A stretch of DNA of 64,000 nucleotides from contig JABACO010000016.1 in assembly GCA_013339895.1 (NCBI GenBank), forward strand, positions 679,694 to 743,693, in the 5' to 3' direction. How positions within the stretch are numbered: position 1 is the stretch's first letter; the number at the start of each line of letters is the position of its first letter. Source of the stretch: Ephydatia muelleri. Taxonomy: Eukaryota; Porifera; Demospongiae; Spongillida; Spongillidae. Shown piece after piece: positions 30,201 to 57,620 of this stretch. Made by a program: the position numbers and the translations under genes. The notes under the pieces were generated by a model. It was not told where the DNA came from and made no database searches. It worked only from the letters and a program-made list of their open reading frames with translations.

Positions 30201-33200
30201 TTTTTTTTTTTTTTTCCAGACCAACACTTGCATGCAGCCATGAGTACCTGCTACTTGCTGAAGCTCCTCCCACAAAGGGTCATGATGTCTGAAGTAGAGG
30301 AAAAGGTTGGATATGGGATGGTGGAGGGTGGAGCTATGGGATAGTGTAGAGTGGAGAGATGGGATGGTGTGGAGCTATGGGATGGTAGAGGGTGGAGCTA
30401 TGGGATGGTGGAGGGTGAAGCTATGGGATGGTGGAGGGTGAAGCTATGGGATGGTGGAGGGTGGAGCGATGGGATGGTGTGGAGCTATGGGATGGTGTGG
30501 AGGGTGGAGCTATGGGATGGTGTGGAGGGTGGAGCTATGGGATGGTGTGGAGGGTGGAGCTATGGGATGGTGGAGGGTGGAGCTATGGGATGGTGGAGGG
30601 TGGAGCGATGGGATGGTGTGGAGCTATGGGATGGTGTAGGGTGGAGCTATGTTATGGTGGAGGTGGGAGGGTGGCATACTTGTGAAGCGAGGGATCCTTG
30701 TGTACCAAAAGTTCAGAGACAAACTGTTTTGCCAGCAAATCTTTTGTCCATATCGTATGCGGATCAAAGAGTTCTATCTCACTAGAAGCTGGGTCTGGTA
30801 TGGGATCTGGTGTGACATCAGCAGCTGAACCTGGTATGGGACCTGGTATAAGGTCAGTAGCTGGATCTGGTATGGGACCTGGTATAAGGTCAGTAGCTGG
30901 ATCTGGTATGGGACCTGGTATAAGGTAAGTAGCTGGACCTGGTATGAAGAGATCAACAGCAGTTGCTATGCAGATGACATTAATTCCCACATCCCTCCTT
31001 GTCTCAATACTGCAAACACACCTGTGCCCTGAGGGCTAGCCTGAGCGGCCATCTTGGCTACTTCCACTCTGAAGAGCTGCAGGAACTCTTCGAACAGCGA
31101 CTGTAGAGGGGTGTGGTCTTCCAGCGCCTCCTGTTCCTCCTCCACCTGTTTCAGCTGCATGGTAGTCAATAGGAAGGTGACATCCAACATAAATAGAGAG
31201 GGCTTACATTTTCAACATGAGGGAGGGGAAGGTGACATAACATGAAGGAACTTACATATCCAACACTTTCGATCAGCTGCATTGATTTTCCTGCCAGCAT
31301 CACCTATGTGGCAATGAAATACCCTTACCACCCCTGTACTCTACCTCCAAATAGTGCACATCTAACCTTTCTCAATCCATATGCACACTTTGCCCTCCCA
31401 CTCTTCCCTCCCCATATTCACCACACCACACACACATCTACATGTGCAGAAGACTGGGATGAAGGTGCTAGGTGACTATGGTAAGCCACGCCTCCACAAG
31501 CCTCCACACAAGCACATCTTATGGACCTGTTAGCTTCCAACTCATGACATACCTGCTCCCTGACAGGCTGGAGAAATGTAGGTGGTTCTTGAAAGCTGAA
31601 GTTACCATTCCAATAAGCTAGACCTCTGACTGCCATACTCTGGTTATTCCTACAGACAATGAGCATTCAGGCGAAAGTCGCCAAGGTCACAGGCCCCACC
31701 TCTGTATACAAAATTCATTCTGTTTATCTGGAAGTGTACCCGACCGCATCCAATCATCTAGCATTACCATATATGGGCGCAGAGTCATGACCCACAAGGG
31801 TAAGATGACCCTGGACTGTGTTTTGGGTGCCATAGAAACGGGTAGGGGTTAAGAGAAGGACACCTACTCTGAATGAACTGGTTGAACCAAGAGAATCGTA
31901 ATGACAAAGTGTCTCCCACAGACATGTGAGAAGCTTCGCAGCGCACTAGGAGTAAGAGGGATGGGGAGGAGGAGGCAGGTGAGGGAGGGGAGGGGAGGAA
32001 GAGGTAAGGGAGGGGGAGGTAGGTGAGGGAGAGAGAGGAGGTAAGTGAGAAGGGGAGGGTACAAGAGGGAGAGGAAAGAGGAAGGAGGAATGAGAAGGAA
32101 GGTGACATGAGAGGTTGTGAGGAAAAGAAAACTTACAGAATGAGGAAGCTCAGTCTAATGTAGGTGATGGTGTGAGGAGCCAGGAAGAGGGGAGGAAAGA
32201 GAGGAAGGGGATGAGATACACGAGCACAAATGATGAGCAGCTGCAACTAAATGGTCAAACCTGGGTACTGAAAAATTTGCTTAACATAAGTAGATACAAA
32301 AAAGTCTGTCAATTAGAATTGAATAAAAACCAAATATTTGAAGGCCTTCCATTCATCTTCTGTCAACAGTTGATGTTAAAATATATGCACTATTCTAATT
32401 GCATTGGCAATATAATATAATAATTAGCATCACCTCGTGTGTGTACCAAAATAATAACTAACATTTAAAGCACCTGCCAGGACTAACATTTAAAGCACCT
32501 GCCAGGACTAACATTTAAAGCACCTGCCAGGACTTTAAGACAGATCTTGTACACATACCCTTGGGACTGTCCCTCGTAATAATACACCATGGACTTCCTG
32601 TAGCTAGGGAGAGAAAGCAGCAACTTATAGACACTTGGCTGATTCATAGAGGAGGACACATGCACTGACATTTATAACTACACATAAACACACACAGCTA
32701 CATGCAAATGCACACACAAGTGCAAATGCACACACAAATGCAAATGTACACACACTACTAACCTCTCTTAGTTGTGGCTGCAGCTCTGTCATCAGACCCA
32801 GTAAGCTGACAAAGGAGGCTTCAAAATGGAAAGGGTTGTTTCAAACCGTCCCCACTCTTTCCCTCCTCACTCCACTTACTCTTCTCCACCATTCCCTTCT
32901 CCAGTTGACGCAGCTTTCCATCAAACGTCTATAGATCAAGGCGAAAAACATACGATTCTTAACAACGGCGCAACATGTCACATGTGTCTCTAAATAATGC
33001 TTCTTTGCACTCTCCTTTGAATGTGTCTTATATCTGGCTGCCTCCAGATAACAAAACTCCAACAATACACTGCTTTTCAAATAGCACACAATCTGGTCCA
33101 AGTAATGTATATGCTATACTTTTGTATTTATACCCTACTCCAAATAATGCACCTATACTTTACGCAAATAATGCATGCCACTGTAGTTACCTCCAAATAG

Positions 33201-35401
33201 TGCATCAAAGAGTTTGAGAAGGCTTTGTAGGTCTCACATGGTGCATGGCTCCTCCCACCTCCCTCCCAGCTGTTATGCTGTCTGGTAAACAGGCGCAGCT
33301 GACATACTAAGTTGATGACAGCCGCAAACTGTTGCAAGACATTACGCAGAGCAAGCTACAGAAGGGGAAGAAATGGAGAGACATAAAGGCGAAATGGAGG
33401 GGGGACACAGGTGGTGACAGGTGGGGGAGTGAGTGTGATGTGGGGTAGGGATAGGTGAAGGATGATATAGGAGGAGGACGAGGAAAGAGGAGTATGTACT
33501 ACATAACTCTTTACCTGTGTTATGTCCCCCACAAGAAGGTCCTCTCTGACACAGGTCCTACCAGAAACAAACTCATACGCAAAGCTTTTTTCAGCACCAA
33601 GAAGTACCCTGCAAAAGATGAGACATGAAATACACATGGCAAACATGCTACACCCACACACACCACGACACACTCACCACACTCACACACACTATGATAC
33701 ACTCACCACACCCACACACACCATGACACACTCACCACACCCACACACACCATGACACACTCACCACACCCACACACCATGACACTCACCACACCCACAC
33801 ACACCATGACACTCACCACACCCACACACACCATGACACTCACCACACCCACACACACCAATGACACACTCGCCACACCCACACACACCATGACACACTC
33901 ACCATAACGTTTCCCTTATTAGATGCTCTTCGCTAACTGCTGTCACATCTGGGGGAACATGCAGAGGGTCAGTCTGTTCCTTGCATTCAAGCCTGGATAT
34001 GTGGTATGTCACATGTGTGCATATGTATGTGTATGCACGTGTGTGTGTGTGTGTGTGTGTATGTGTGTGTGATGTTTGGAAGCCCCCCCACACACACATG
34101 CATGTACTCTTTCACACTACAGGGTATATCCAGTGACTTACCATGCCAGCCCAGTTCCCCTGGGCAACGTCACCTTGTTGCTATAGGAACGGTGGAGGGG
34201 AGGGAGAGTGAGGTCCCTAGGGTGCAGTGATGTGATTCAGCAACCAATCCCATGATGACATCCCAATGAGCCTGTCCAACTGTTTTGACAAGAAGATTGG
34301 TCAGTCCCCTGATCTGATCAAGCCACACCCATACCCTGATCAAGCCACACCCACTACCCTGATCAAGCCACACCCACTACCCTGATCAAGCCACACCCAC
34401 TACCCTGGTCAAGCCACACCCTCCTTGTATAAGATTGGACACCTCTGTGCAACTGCACCTTGTCTGTGTGTGCTTCATAACTGCTGGCATCTTGTGGAGA
34501 TTCTCTCTGTTTGGCTACCTCCTTGATCCTGCGTGGAGTCACTGAAGGTTTACTTGGCTTGGTCACTGGATCTTCAGGATACTGCCATAGTGTCTGAAAT
34601 GTTAGCACACATAAACACCACCTACGTCACATACACCAATCAAGTGCACATACAAGAATGCGCATGCACAAGATATGTTGACCCAAAACATTTGCACACA
34701 TGCAGGCTACTGGCAAACGTACTGCGTCGTCCAGTTCATCATAGGAGGGGTACTCAATTCCTTCCATAAGGTAACTCCCCCAGTCAAAATGGTCACCTGG
34801 GGCTGCTGTGAATTATGTGAAAAGTGAGAAGATTCAATCTCTGTGTATACCTGCAAGCTCTTCGTTGGGCACCGGTGGAGTATATTTGGAGTATAGAGGA
34901 GACTCGGACAGACAGAGGAGCAGCTGCAAGATTCCATAGTGAGCTGAAGACTGCAGAAAACGGGTCAAACTGTAAGCAGTTATAAGCTGTAAAATACCTT
35001 TGGAAAGTTTCTTTCTAAATTGGTGTTTAAGAACTCCCCCGTTAGTCGCTGTAATGCCTCGGCTTTATCCGTGTGGCAATGAATGGAAAACTTTTCGCAA
35101 AGTCTAAACCAGCGCGTAACCATTTATCAGGTAGCTGCAACATTTCATCGGCAAAGAGAACTAACCCGTGTATGCTTCGAGTTACCTTCAACTCGTCAGC
35201 GTCCAAATATCGATGAAACACGAAGTTAGATTTGGCAAATTTGTAACACAGGTTAAAATTTTCATCGGTTGTCTGCTAGTGGACAGCAAAGGTAGCGAAT
35301 ACTAAACTTCAATTTGGTATTCTCAACCCCACCTCAAAGCCTGTCATAATTTGTATGAGATCTTTAGTGAGCCGCTCCATGTCTGCAGTGAACGTCGCCA
35401 T
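27296..35401 (-). CDS. TUBGCP5: Gamma-tubulin complex component 5 (GCP5)
   Basis: A GCP-family subunit of the gamma-tubulin ring complex that nucleates microtubules. The gene has many short exons. Start MATFTADMERLTKDLIQIM at 35401. Blocks that match GCP5 in order: DENFNLCYKFAKSNFVFHRY (near 35.25 kb), LIRETLW (33.9 kb), ETYKAFSNSLMHYL (33.2 kb), RTVRLFFLMEAGDVMHQFY (29.65 kb, the GRIP2 FFLMEGGD motif), PWQHDSYLNAMFQEA (29.3 kb), WPLNIIFNEEAM and FLLQVKWAKWCLE (28.5 kb), LLHFINSLNNYLMTR (28.2 kb), DKYVNTIFDRCLL (27.85 kb) and FTKCTHFLVSFL. The last two exons are 27517-27417 and 27363-27296; the final one (ETLAFSLSTLKQGRKIFGG) was placed by phase and similarity, since reading through the previous donor gives an early stop. 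Exact borders of several inner exons were not resolved. Confidence 0.93.
27611..27691 (-). repeat. Duplicated splice donor of a TUBGCP5 exon
   Basis: A 29-base block containing the exon end and its GTGAGG donor (coding strand GACAAGTTTAG/GTGAGG) occurs at 27663-27691, the real exon end, and again at 27611-27639 in the following intron, 52 bases downstream. Confidence 0.88.
28736..29040. repeat. CCCTCAAAACACCCTCACCC minisatellite in a TUBGCP5 intron
   Basis: About nine units of roughly 27-36 bases. The longer form has an extra CATCCCC. C-rich on the plus strand; non-coding. Confidence 0.9.
29395..29575. repeat. GGGGAGAGATGGGGAGGAGGA minisatellite in a TUBGCP5 intron
   Basis: Purine-only units of about 15-21 bases on the plus strand; the strand asymmetry could support triplex or quadruplex structure. 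Confidence 0.85.
30340..30665. repeat. GGAGCTATGGGATGGTG minisatellite in a TUBGCP5 intron
   Basis: Units of about 21-25 bases (GGTGGAGCTATGGGATGGTG), with GTGTGGAG or GGAGGG variants between. Not coding. Confidence 0.88.
33660..33900. repeat. CACACACACCATGACACTCAC minisatellite in a TUBGCP5 intron
   Basis: Nine or so units of 25-29 bases, differing in the number of CA steps. Confidence 0.88.
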
Positions 35402-35442
35402 TTTAAAATTCCCGCGGCTAAACTTTGACGTAACGCGTGACC
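35402..35442. promoter_or_regulatory. Very short bidirectional promoter, TUBGCP5 / MRPS2
   Basis: Only 41 bases lie between the two start codons. They include a CRE/ATF-like TGACGTAA at 35426-35433, an ACGCGT and a CCGCGG. The 5' leader of each transcript must be very short or overlap the other gene. Confidence 0.65.
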
Positions 35443-36361
35443 ATGCTAAGTCGCTTTCTGCCGAGTTGCAGGGGTCTACACCACGTGAAAAGCCACACGC
35501 AAAGATGGAGAGGTAAGAAGAACGGAGAGGATGCTCCTTTATCATATCTCTGTGTAAACGCAGCGTTTTGCGCTTCATATGCGACGAAGCCACAGGAAGA
35601 GATGGACACCAAATCCAAAGGAGGTATATTAACTGATATGCCAGATCCCCTCACGCATATATGCCAACTGCACAGGCACAGCCAGTAGCGTTGTTAGCCC
35701 CCTCTCGCATCCGGACTACTTCGACGTGTCCAACATGACCACCATTAACGAACTGTTCGAAGCGAGGGTCCACCTGGGACACAAGACGGGCTGCTGGAAC
35801 CCCCTCATGAAATCATACCTCTACGGATCCAGGTCTGATATACACATATTCGACCTGGACAAGACCCTTGCCCACCTCCGCCTCGCGTTGAACGTGACCG
35901 GTCACGTCGCCTACAGGAACGGGGTCATCCTCTTCGTCAACGAGCGCCCGCAGTTCGAGCGTCTGACCCAGGCGACCGCCAGGGACTGCCACGAGTACTT
36001 TGTCACCCAATGGCGGAGCGGGACGCTCACCAACTCGTACATGCTCCTGGGGACGCTCCGCCTACCGGACCTCATCGTGTTCCTCAGCGTCCCTCCCAGC
36101 AAGACGGCCATCAAGGAGGCTTCCATGTGCAACATTCCCTGCGTTGGCGTGGTGGACAGCGACTGTGATCCCAACCTGATAACTTACCCCATCCCAGGCA
36201 ATGACGACACCCCATCCTCCCTCAAGCTGTACTGTCGGCTACTCAGTGAGGTTATCAAACGGGCGAAAGAGAAGAGGAAACAGGATAGCCCCACTCCCAA
36301 GACGAGGCGACCCACACCCCTGACACCTGACAGTCTCTCCAAACTACCAAAGCACACCTAG
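35443..36361 (+). CDS. MRPS2: Mitochondrial small ribosomal subunit protein uS2m
   Basis: Structural protein of the mitochondrial ribosome small subunit. Starts MLSRFLPSCRGLHHVKSHTQ, a basic presequence. An intron at 35624-35675 (52 bases) joins GGAG to GCACAGCC and restores the frame; the joined exon gives PLSHPDYFDVSNM, the block before the uS2 domain (family PLKHPDFFNV). The domain follows: LFEARVHLGHKTGCWNP, YGSRSDIHIFDLDKTLAHL, ALNVTGHVAYRNGVILFV, LTNSYMLLGTLRLPDLIVF, NIPCVGVVDSDCDPNLITY and PGNDDTPSSLKLYCRL. A second likely intron of 51 bases, 35513-35563 (GTAAGA...ACGCAG), is a multiple of three, so it may be spliced or retained: 271 or 288 aa. The stop codon at 36359-36361 overlaps that of anmK on the other strand. 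Confidence 0.95.
36358..36361. other. Overlapping stop codons of MRPS2 and anmK (CTAG)
   Basis: MRPS2 ends with TAG at 36359-36361 (plus); anmK ends with TAG on the minus strand at 36358-36360. Both use the palindrome CTAG, so each 3' UTR is antisense to the other gene's last exon. Confidence 0.9.
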
Positions 36362-38449
36362 TGGGTCATGTGATAGTCATGTGCTTGCTTGGGGAGGGGG
36401 ACTTGTTGGTTCACAGGACAGATCTTTCCGAGAATCACTTTTCTTGTTGCACCAGTTGCACCTAAATGTGTAATTAAGTTGAAGCTGAAACTCACACACA
36501 ACACAGCCTTGTGTGCAACACGTACCTGCACATAAGACCTAGGTTCTTGCTAGAATACAACATGCAGCTACAGGACCTAGGTTCTTGCTCAACACACGTC
36601 ACACACTGCATTCTTACTTGGGACATTGCTAGGCCGTCCTCTGTATGTTTCGTAACCAAGCAGAGCAAAGCATATAGCCTGCAGAAGCAACAGGTGAGGG
36701 CATCAATTGCCAGCTGGAACTCGAAGACTGGCAAAAGTGTCTGTCCATACCTCCTTTGCATCCGGATCCAGCCCTAGCTTCTCGGCACTGTGCACCTGCA
36801 CCCCATTGAGGCGCTCTTGCAGCTGCCTGGGTAGTATACCAATCCTCACAAGTGCACTTGGCTTATTGACATCCTTACCTCATAAGGAAATTGTTCTTGG
36901 CTCCGCCCCCACTGACAAAGAGGTCTACCCCATTAGTGCTGGCAATAAGCGGCTTGATGAATCGCTTGTAATTGGTGCAAACAGCAGCTGCTGTGAAGTC
37001 TGTGTCGGCAGGAGAACAACCGGGGTGCAAGGCACAGTTGGAGAAATATGTGATGTGTACCAGTCACTGTGGCAATTAAATCTTCTGTAGAGAGATTGAG
37101 TGTCTTTCCTAATACCCTGATCCTCTCCACATAGCTGTGGTCATAATACTACAACAAGGAACATATCTTCACTGACGAGTGATGGTGGACATTTTTGTTG
37201 TGTAGCACGTACTTCTCTCCCAGTTGATTTTGGTGGACACCTTGTAATAAACGTGTCCTTATCACTCAGCTCATGCAGAAGCAGATTGTTGATTTTCCCC
37301 AAGGATCCCTAAGAGTATGTAGAGGAGAGATGTGAAGGAAAAAATTTGGCTGAGCATGTAGTGCATAGTTTATAGCCCAACACCTGTTGCGTGTATGTGT
37401 ACATCACTGTAGTGCATTTTTTTGTGTACATATTGTGGTGGTGGTGGGGTCATCCTTACAATTCTGCCATCTTTGTCATACTCCACGCCATATAGCTGCT
37501 TCATTAAATGGTCGACAAGGATGTTGCCTTGTTTGTTTAGTGTATCAGTGCATGAAGCTACTGGCATGTCTCCTAGACTCACCAGGTCCGCAGTCAAACC
37601 CAACGAAATCCCACTCTTTTCCCTGCGCTAGATGAAGATCAGCACACGCGATGAATGTTCGTGATATTAAGATAGCACAAAAAGCCTTACTAGGCGGCAC
37701 GTAGGCTGATATGTTGCTGATACCCCCTATGTTCAGAAGCATTCCCGCCCTTTTTCTTTCCCTGTAATACCCCTCCAGCAGGGTCTGGTCGAAATAAGGG
37801 ACCAATGGGGCGCCTTGTCCGCCTACGGCCATATCGGCCAGGCGGAAGTCTCCTACTGTGGTGATTCCGCACTCGTTGGCTATGATAGAAGGGTCCCCAA
37901 TCTGCAAGGTGGACGCGATTTGATAGCCGTAGAGACTCTGCGGCACTGGCAGGTGATGAACCGTTTGCCTGTAAGAGGCAAAGCGTACGTACATGTAAGC
38001 CCCAAATTGGACAACATATTAAATTAAATGAACTATGTGGTTGGGAAACGGGTCCCACCATTACCCGTGAGAACCAATGAGAGCCACCTTCCCCATCTCC
38101 AAGCTTCCCGCCCGTGCAACAGCCTTCGCTGCCTCCGCGAATAGCTTCCCAAGAAGAACATTGTAGCTGCACAGTTCGCCGACAGTACCGTTGCTGCATA
38201 TTCGCATCAGGTCCTCTTTGAGACCGACAGGATAAGGATTCGTCAGGAAACTGACCAATGTCCAGCTGCAGATACACACATGAATTCGACATGCGTTAAA
38301 TTAATTTGGCGCGCGACCCACCGAGGAATGATGTCGCTGCTGTGCATGTCACCTGTTGCTGTGATTTCCAGCAGGCAGGCGTCGATACCGTCCATGCTCG
38401 TACCGGACATTAAACCAATCACATACACCTTGCTGTCTTGGTCAGCCAT
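36358..38449 (-). CDS. anmK: Anhydro-N-acetylmuramic acid kinase, intron-containing
   Basis: AnmK opens and phosphorylates 1,6-anhydro-MurNAc, a bacterial cell-wall fragment, to MurNAc-6-phosphate. Eleven exons: 38449-38322, 38265-38065, 37968-37691, 37627-37583, 37527-37460, 37308-37213, 37148-37061, 36999-36879, 36844-36751, 36678-36618, 36461-36358. They sum to 1284 bases, 427 aa, with phases agreeing throughout; bacterial AnmK is about 370. Motifs: YVIGLMSGTSMDGIDACLLE (N-terminal nucleotide-binding loop), IGSHGQTVHH, STLQIGDPSII, GDFRLADMAVGGQGAPLVP (catalytic Asp of the GDFR motif), LLNIGGISNIS, VGFDCGPGN, CPPKSTGRE, DLFVSGGGAKNNFLM, LGLDPDAKEAICFALLGYET and NVPSATGATRKVILGKI. All key motifs are intact. 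The family is bacterial in origin; animal copies are usually explained by ancient transfer. Tail-to-tail with MRPS2. Confidence 0.95.
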
Positions 38450-38610
38450 TTCGCAATTCCCACCCCACTTCAATCACTGCGACAAAAACAAAGCCGGATA
38501 TTTTAATGATGATAAGACAGCACGTGCACATATATAAACACAACACCGATATAAAAAACACGGAGCACTGCTTTTTAAGTATATCGACGATTTATGCTGA
38601 GAATGACAAA

Positions 38611-54952
<16,342 letters not shown>

Positions 54953-55288
54953 GTCCGCCGGCTTGGTTTCAAACCTATCAGTTCACACAACCGCCATTCT
55001 TTAACATTTGGCGCTTTAATTAGCAATGAATGAACAACGGCCTGGGAACCGGATGTGAATTTTGCTGTTATGTTTTTTTTGTTTTTTGTTTTTGTTTATT
55101 TATATAGCTGTTTAAAGTATAGTTGGTATGAAATAACGTCGCGCAGCAACTGTCAAAATAAAAATGGCAAATAAAAACACAAATTTACCATGTACGGCAT
55201 TTTACTCATGTAGGTCTACCGCCAAAAGTGTAATTCAAATAATCGTTTAACCCCTTTATCGGTCGGGCCACTCGGTGAAGCTATCACT
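54953..55288. promoter_or_regulatory. Divergent intergenic region, CM1 gene / DHX40
   Basis: 336 bases between two outward-facing start codons. Includes T-rich stretches near 55071-55100. No clear TATA box. Shared promoter by geometry only. Confidence 0.5.
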
Positions 55289-57472
55289 ATGTCGCATAAC
55301 GATGAAGTATCGAAAGGCTTGCCCATAGAAAATCATCGCGATGAGCTTGTGGAGGCCGTCGTAAAGTTCCCTGTTTTGGTCATAACGGGAGAAACCGGAT
55401 GCGGAAAGACAACCCAGCTGCCTCAATATCTTCACAAGGCCGGCCTTAGCAAGGAGGGCATCATTGGAGTCACCCAGCCCAGACGAGTGGCCGCTATATC
55501 GGTGGCCGGAAGAGTGTCATACGAAATGGGTACGAGACTGGGTGGTGAAGTCGGCTATCAGGTCCGCTTCGACGACTGCACTTCTCCGTCCACTAAAATT
55601 AAGTACATGACCGACGGCTGCCTGCTGAGGGAGTTTCTAGACGACCAGGAACTGAGCAGATACAGCGTGGTGGTCCTGGATGAGGCGCACGAGCGTAGCC
55701 TGGCAACGGACATCCTCTTTGGGCTAGTCAAGCAACTGCTGAAGAAGCCCTCCGATGAGCTACGCCACAGGCGACAACCGCTCAAGGTCGTGGTCATGTC
55801 TGCCACCCTGGACATCGACAAATTCTCGACTTTTTTTGATCGCTGTCCCGTTGTATCGGTGCCTGGTCGTTGCTACCCTGTGGAAGTCAACTATAGCGTT
55901 ACTGACGAGGTGTTTGATGCCAAGAAGCTCACCTACATGTCTCAGCTGTCGAGGGTCGTGATGGATATTCACCTTGACCACCCTGAGGGGGACATCCTGG
56001 TGTTCCTCACTGGACAAGCTGAAATTGAGAATGCCTGTAACCGTCTCTTTCAGGCTGCCGAAGCGATTGACTATGACAATGATGTCCGCTGCAAGACCAT
56101 ACAGGGCCTGCTCATCCTCCCCCTCTACGGCGCCATGGCGACCGAGCTCCAGCAGAGGGTGTTCCAGCCTGTCGACAAAGGGATACGAAGGGTCGTCGTG
56201 GCGACCAACATTGCGGCCACCTCGCTCACAATAGACGGCGTGGTCTATGTGGTGGACTGTGGCTACGTTAAACAACTCGAGTACAACCCGCGCACCGGTC
56301 TGGACAGCCTGGACATTGTCCCCACCTCCAAGTCCGAGGCGACACAGAGGGCTGGGAGGGCGGGGCGCACCAGACCCGGCAAGTGCTACAGGCTGTACAG
56401 CGCCAAACACTACGATACTTTACTCGATGCGACCGTGCCCGAGATCCAGCGCGCGAGCCTCACGAGCGTCGTCCTCAGCCTCAAGTGCATGGAGATCGGC
56501 AACGTCCTCGCGTTCCCCTACCTGGACCCGCCCAGCGAGAGGATGATCCTGGAGGCTCTCAGGCAGCTGTACTGCTTTGAGGCCATTGACGCCGACGGCA
56601 AGGTCACAGCGCTGGGGCGACAGCTGGTGGAGTTCCCCGTGCAGCCGAGTCTGGCGCGCGTGCTTGTGAGGGCCAGGCAGCTGGCTTGCCAGGCCGCTGT
56701 GGTGCCCATAGTGGCCATGCTGACCGTGGAGAACGTTTTTGTGAAGCCGGGGTCCAAGAAGGAGGCAGAGAGGGCCATCGAAGTGCACGCCCAGCTTGCC
56801 CGTGAGGGAGGCGGGTCCAGCGACTTCTCCACCCTCCTTGCCATATACCAGTTGGCAACGGAGGGAGGGTCGATGAGGGAGTGGTGCAACGACAACTGCG
56901 TTCACTGGAGGGCCATCAAGACCGCCCAGAGCGTCTGCGAGCAGCTGGGCGCCATTTTAGACAAGCAGGATGTGCGGATTGACGAGGAGGATGAGAAGGT
57001 GGTGTCCACGGACTCCATGAGCCAGCGTGCTCGCCAGGCCCTCTGCTACGGACTGTTTGGCAACGTGGCCCGCACGGTTCCCGGGAGGAGGAGCTACCGT
57101 ACCATGGACGGTCATGGAACGGTCGCCTACATTCACCCCTCGTCGGTCCTCTTTGGTGCTGACTCCACGCCAGAGTGGGTGGTCTACCACGAGCTTGTGG
57201 ACACCGCCAAGACCTACATGAGGACCCTGTGCCCCGTCAAGTACGCCTGGATCAAGGACCTCCTCCCCAGACTGCACAATGTGGACGTATACCGGCTGAG
57301 CGAGTGTTCCGCGAAGCGTCTCCGGAAGGACAGCGAATCTGCATCCTCCTCCCCTCCTCCCAGCCCAAAGAGGGTCGCGGAGAATGAGAGCCAAAGGGCG
57401 AAGGTGGCCCTCAATGAAAGAGCAGCCTTGGCAAAAGAAAGATACCTGGCCAGGAAAGCCAGTCTTCAATAG
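55289..57472 (+). CDS. DHX40: DEAH-box RNA helicase DHX40, intronless
   Basis: ATP-dependent DEAH/RHA helicase, 727 aa in one uninterrupted frame (human DHX40 779 aa). RecA1 domain: motif I GETGCGKTTQLPQYL (about residue 35), Ia TQPRRVAAISVA, Ib TDGCLLREFL, II VVLDEAHERS, III MSATLD. RecA2: ILVFLTGQAEIE, LLILPLYGAM, V TNIAATSLTIDGVVYVVD, VI QRAGRAGRTRPGKC. Then winged-helix and ratchet regions (FPYLDPPSERMILEALRQLY) and the OB-fold with HPSSVLFG, WVVYHELVDTAKTYMR and KYAWIKDLLPRLH. The N-terminus is shorter than in vertebrates, beginning just before the PIENHRDELV helix. The combination GYVKQLEYNPRTGLDSL with YLDPPSERMILEAL points to DHX40 rather than DHX35 or DHX16. No intron is present although neighbours have many; base composition is more GC-rich. 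Confidence 0.93.
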   Translation: MSHNDEVSKGLPIENHRDELVEAVVKFPVLVITGETGCGKTTQLPQYLHKAGLSKEGIIGVTQPRRVAAISVAGRVSYEMGTRLGGEVGYQVRFDDCTSPSTKIKYMTDGCLLREFLDDQELSRYSVVVLDEAHERSLATDILFGLVKQLLKKPSDELRHRRQPLKVVVMSATLDIDKFSTFFDRCPVVSVPGRCYPVEVNYSVTDEVFDAKKLTYMSQLSRVVMDIHLDHPEGDILVFLTGQAEIENACNRLFQAAEAIDYDNDVRCKTIQGLLILPLYGAMATELQQRVFQPVDKGIRRVVVATNIAATSLTIDGVVYVVDCGYVKQLEYNPRTGLDSLDIVPTSKSEATQRAGRAGRTRPGKCYRLYSAKHYDTLLDATVPEIQRASLTSVVLSLKCMEIGNVLAFPYLDPPSERMILEALRQLYCFEAIDADGKVTALGRQLVEFPVQPSLARVLVRARQLACQAAVVPIVAMLTVENVFVKPGSKKEAERAIEVHAQLAREGGGSSDFSTLLAIYQLATEGGSMREWCNDNCVHWRAIKTAQSVCEQLGAILDKQDVRIDEEDEKVVSTDSMSQRARQALCYGLFGNVARTVPGRRSYRTMDGHGTVAYIHPSSVLFGADSTPEWVVYHELVDTAKTYMRTLCPVKYAWIKDLLPRLHNVDVYRLSECSAKRLRKDSESASSSPPPSPKRVAENESQRAKVALNERAALAKERYLARKASLQ

Positions 57473-57620
57473 TATTATATATGAGTGTGTGTGTTGTGTG
57501 TGTCTGAGAGGGAGCATTACATTTGTGTACAGAACTTTTTAATATTCCATTCAATGACAGTTTTTCTACCTCATGAATGCTTTCAAGTTTCACTTAATGT
57601 GCTATTACTGACTGACGTTT

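Noticed and set aside
35726..36361. A separate MRPS2 start at the GTG at 35726
   Set aside because: The conserved PLSHPDYFDV block lies upstream and is joined in frame to the ATG at 35443 through a 52-bp intron.
55760..56410. Minus-strand open frames of 161-216 codons opposite DHX40
   Set aside because: Antisense shadows of a GC-rich coding sequence; no similarity recognised and DHX40 motifs are intact on the plus strand.
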